From IMG/VR virus record IMGVR_UViG_3300044941_000051, positions 1 through 61,565 of that record: 61,565 nt of DNA; one strand, written 5' to 3'. Source of the DNA: a virus. The position numbers and the translations under genes are program-made. Position 1 is the first letter of the stretch; each line of letters begins with the position of its first letter. The notes beneath the pieces were generated by a model that made no database searches, was not told where the DNA came from, and saw only the letters and a program-made list of their open reading frames with translations. Of this stretch, positions 60,961 to 61,565 are shown one piece after another.

Positions 60961-61171
60961 CAGGGCACCTGGCCCGAGTGCTCCAGTAACAGATCGAGCC
61001 CGCCGGTTGCGCCGTGCGCACAACCACAAGTGGCACGACCCAGTAACAGATTGAAATTTGGCTTCAGTAACAGATCGCCTCGCGCCCTTCAGTAACAGAT
61101 CGCTGTCCATTTTTCGGTAACAGATCGAAAATTGGTCCCGGTAACGGATCGAAGTCGGGGGCGCCAGTAAC

Positions 61172-61190
61172 ATATCACGCCGCGTGATAT
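61172..61190. repeat. Palindrome copy 16 (consensus)
   Basis: Inside the phased GTAAC array, fused as GTAAC-ATATCACGCC..., with no change to the array spacing. Confidence 0.92.
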
Positions 61191-61320
61191 GGTAACAGAT
61201 CACCGTTAGGGCGTCGGTAACAGATCGAAATCGGGGCTTCAGTAACAGATTGGCGCGAGCGCGCCGGTAACAGATCGTCGCCAGGCGCCGGTAACAGATC
61301 GAAATCGAGGCGCCGGTAAC

Positions 61321-61339
61321 ATATCACGCCGCGTGATAT
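61321..61339. repeat. Palindrome copy 17 (consensus)
   Basis: Ends the phased array, again directly after GTAAC. Confidence 0.92.
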
Positions 61340-61357
61340 GGCCTCGGCCGGGGTCGA

Positions 61358-61554
61358 TGCTGACTGCGCGCCGTGCCCCATGCTGTGTTGGGAACTGGTG
61401 GCTGGTGCTGAGTGCAGAGGTCGGAACGACCTGGTGGGCGCGGAGGAGATGCTGAGTGCAGAGGTCGGAACGACCTGGTGGGCATATCACGCGGCGTGAT
61501 ATGGGCCCGGTGCTGACTGCGCGCCGTGCCTCATGCTGTGTTGGGAACTGGTGG
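61358..61554. repeat. Terminal direct repeats A and B
   Basis: Repeat A: 61358-61401 and 61511-61554, 44 bases with one mismatch. Repeat B: 61406-61439 and 61450-61483, 34 bases, perfect, with an internal hairpin AGGTCG-GAA-CGACCT. No gene. Confidence 0.9.
61484..61502. repeat. Palindrome copy 18 (ATATCA-CGCGGCG-TGATAT)
   Basis: Last copy, between terminal repeat B2 and A2, 60 bases from the right end. Confidence 0.9.
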
Positions 61555-61565
61555 GCGCCAAGGGC

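Larger units (their letters stand above)
60986..61340. repeat. Phased GTAACAGATC repeat array
   Basis: GTAAC starts at 61043, 61067, 61092, 61117, 61141, 61167, 61192, 61217, 61242, 61267, 61291 and 61316, i.e. every 24-26 bases, plus one at 60986. Consensus RGTAACAGATCGAAAT. Palindrome copies 16 and 17 take the place of the repeat body without changing the spacing. Confidence 0.92.

Noticed and set aside
60309-60968. Short leftward frames in the right-end non-coding region
   Set aside because: They consist of repeat translations (for example SVTG and ICYR from the GTAACAGATC motif), lack ribosome-binding sites and the repeat period is not a multiple of three.
60986-61340. CRISPR array
   Set aside because: Repeat plus spacer is only 25 bases, the conserved part is about 10-16 bases, and there are no cas genes.

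Overview
This window reads as an essentially complete genome of a tailed, podovirus-like phage with GC-rich DNA (roughly 60-65 percent G+C by eye). It carries terminase, portal, scaffold, a gpT-like capsid protein, P22-like tail accessory proteins, fibres, giant ejection-type proteins, a lysis cassette, and its own primase-helicase, family A polymerase, SNF2 helicase and nucleases. Codon usage and the style of the lysis and fibre genes suggest an alphaproteobacterial host, perhaps Rhodobacteraceae; that is an inference. No phage RNA polymerase, integrase, tRNA or CRISPR array was seen.

Layout. Positions 1-118 are almost pure G and look like a sequencing artefact. 214-1411 holds three small leftward genes separated by near-identical hairpins. 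1412-1899 is a repeat-rich control region. 1900-35458 is the rightward late block: terminase small and large subunits, portal, a GroES-like co-chaperonin, scaffold, head proteins, major capsid protein, a free-standing Vsr-like homing endonuclease, lysis genes (lysozyme, holin candidate, overlapping spanins), tail accessory proteins, fibres, and four virion or ejection candidates ending in a 2239-residue protein with a HEAVH zinc-protease motif. At 35.46 kb the late block meets the leftward block at a terminator. 35527-45915 holds replication genes. 45902-49225 holds small leftward genes of unknown role, including a 19-residue leucine-rich-repeat protein. 49226-50263 is a small rightward operon starting with a Cro/cI-like gene behind a divergent, operator-rich promoter region. 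50343-60094 is a leftward accessory region with an HNH protein, a VRR-NUC nuclease, a MoxR ATPase / DUF3150 / VWA-metallopeptidase trio, and three genes coding for almost pure glycine-X repeats. 60095-61565 has no gene but holds a strong leftward promoter, an AT-rich block, a 25-bp-phased repeat array and terminal direct repeats.

Most notable points. (1) The SNF2-like helicase is interrupted at its DE box by an intein, and the same DNA carries, in a second reading frame, a complete zinc-finger / NUMOD3-like / Vsr-like endonuclease gene with its own Shine-Dalgarno, ending 8 bases before the intein end. (2) The terminase Walker A is interrupted by an intein with class 3 features (Gln at position 1; Trp, Cys and Thr signature) plus a LAGLIDADG domain. 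(3) A 19-bp palindrome, ATATCACGCCGCGTGATAT, occurs 18 times, 16 of them in the last 11.2 kb, mostly between leftward genes as part of a hairpin / palindrome / ribosome-binding-site module. One copy is in frame inside a gene and one forms the end of a gene. (4) The right end carries twelve GTAACAGATC repeats at 24-26 bp spacing, with palindromes inserted in phase.

If the molecule is circular or concatemeric, the leftward genes at both ends would form one early region centred on the terminal repeats, with the late genes and the replication genes running away from each other's starts and converging at 35.46 kb.
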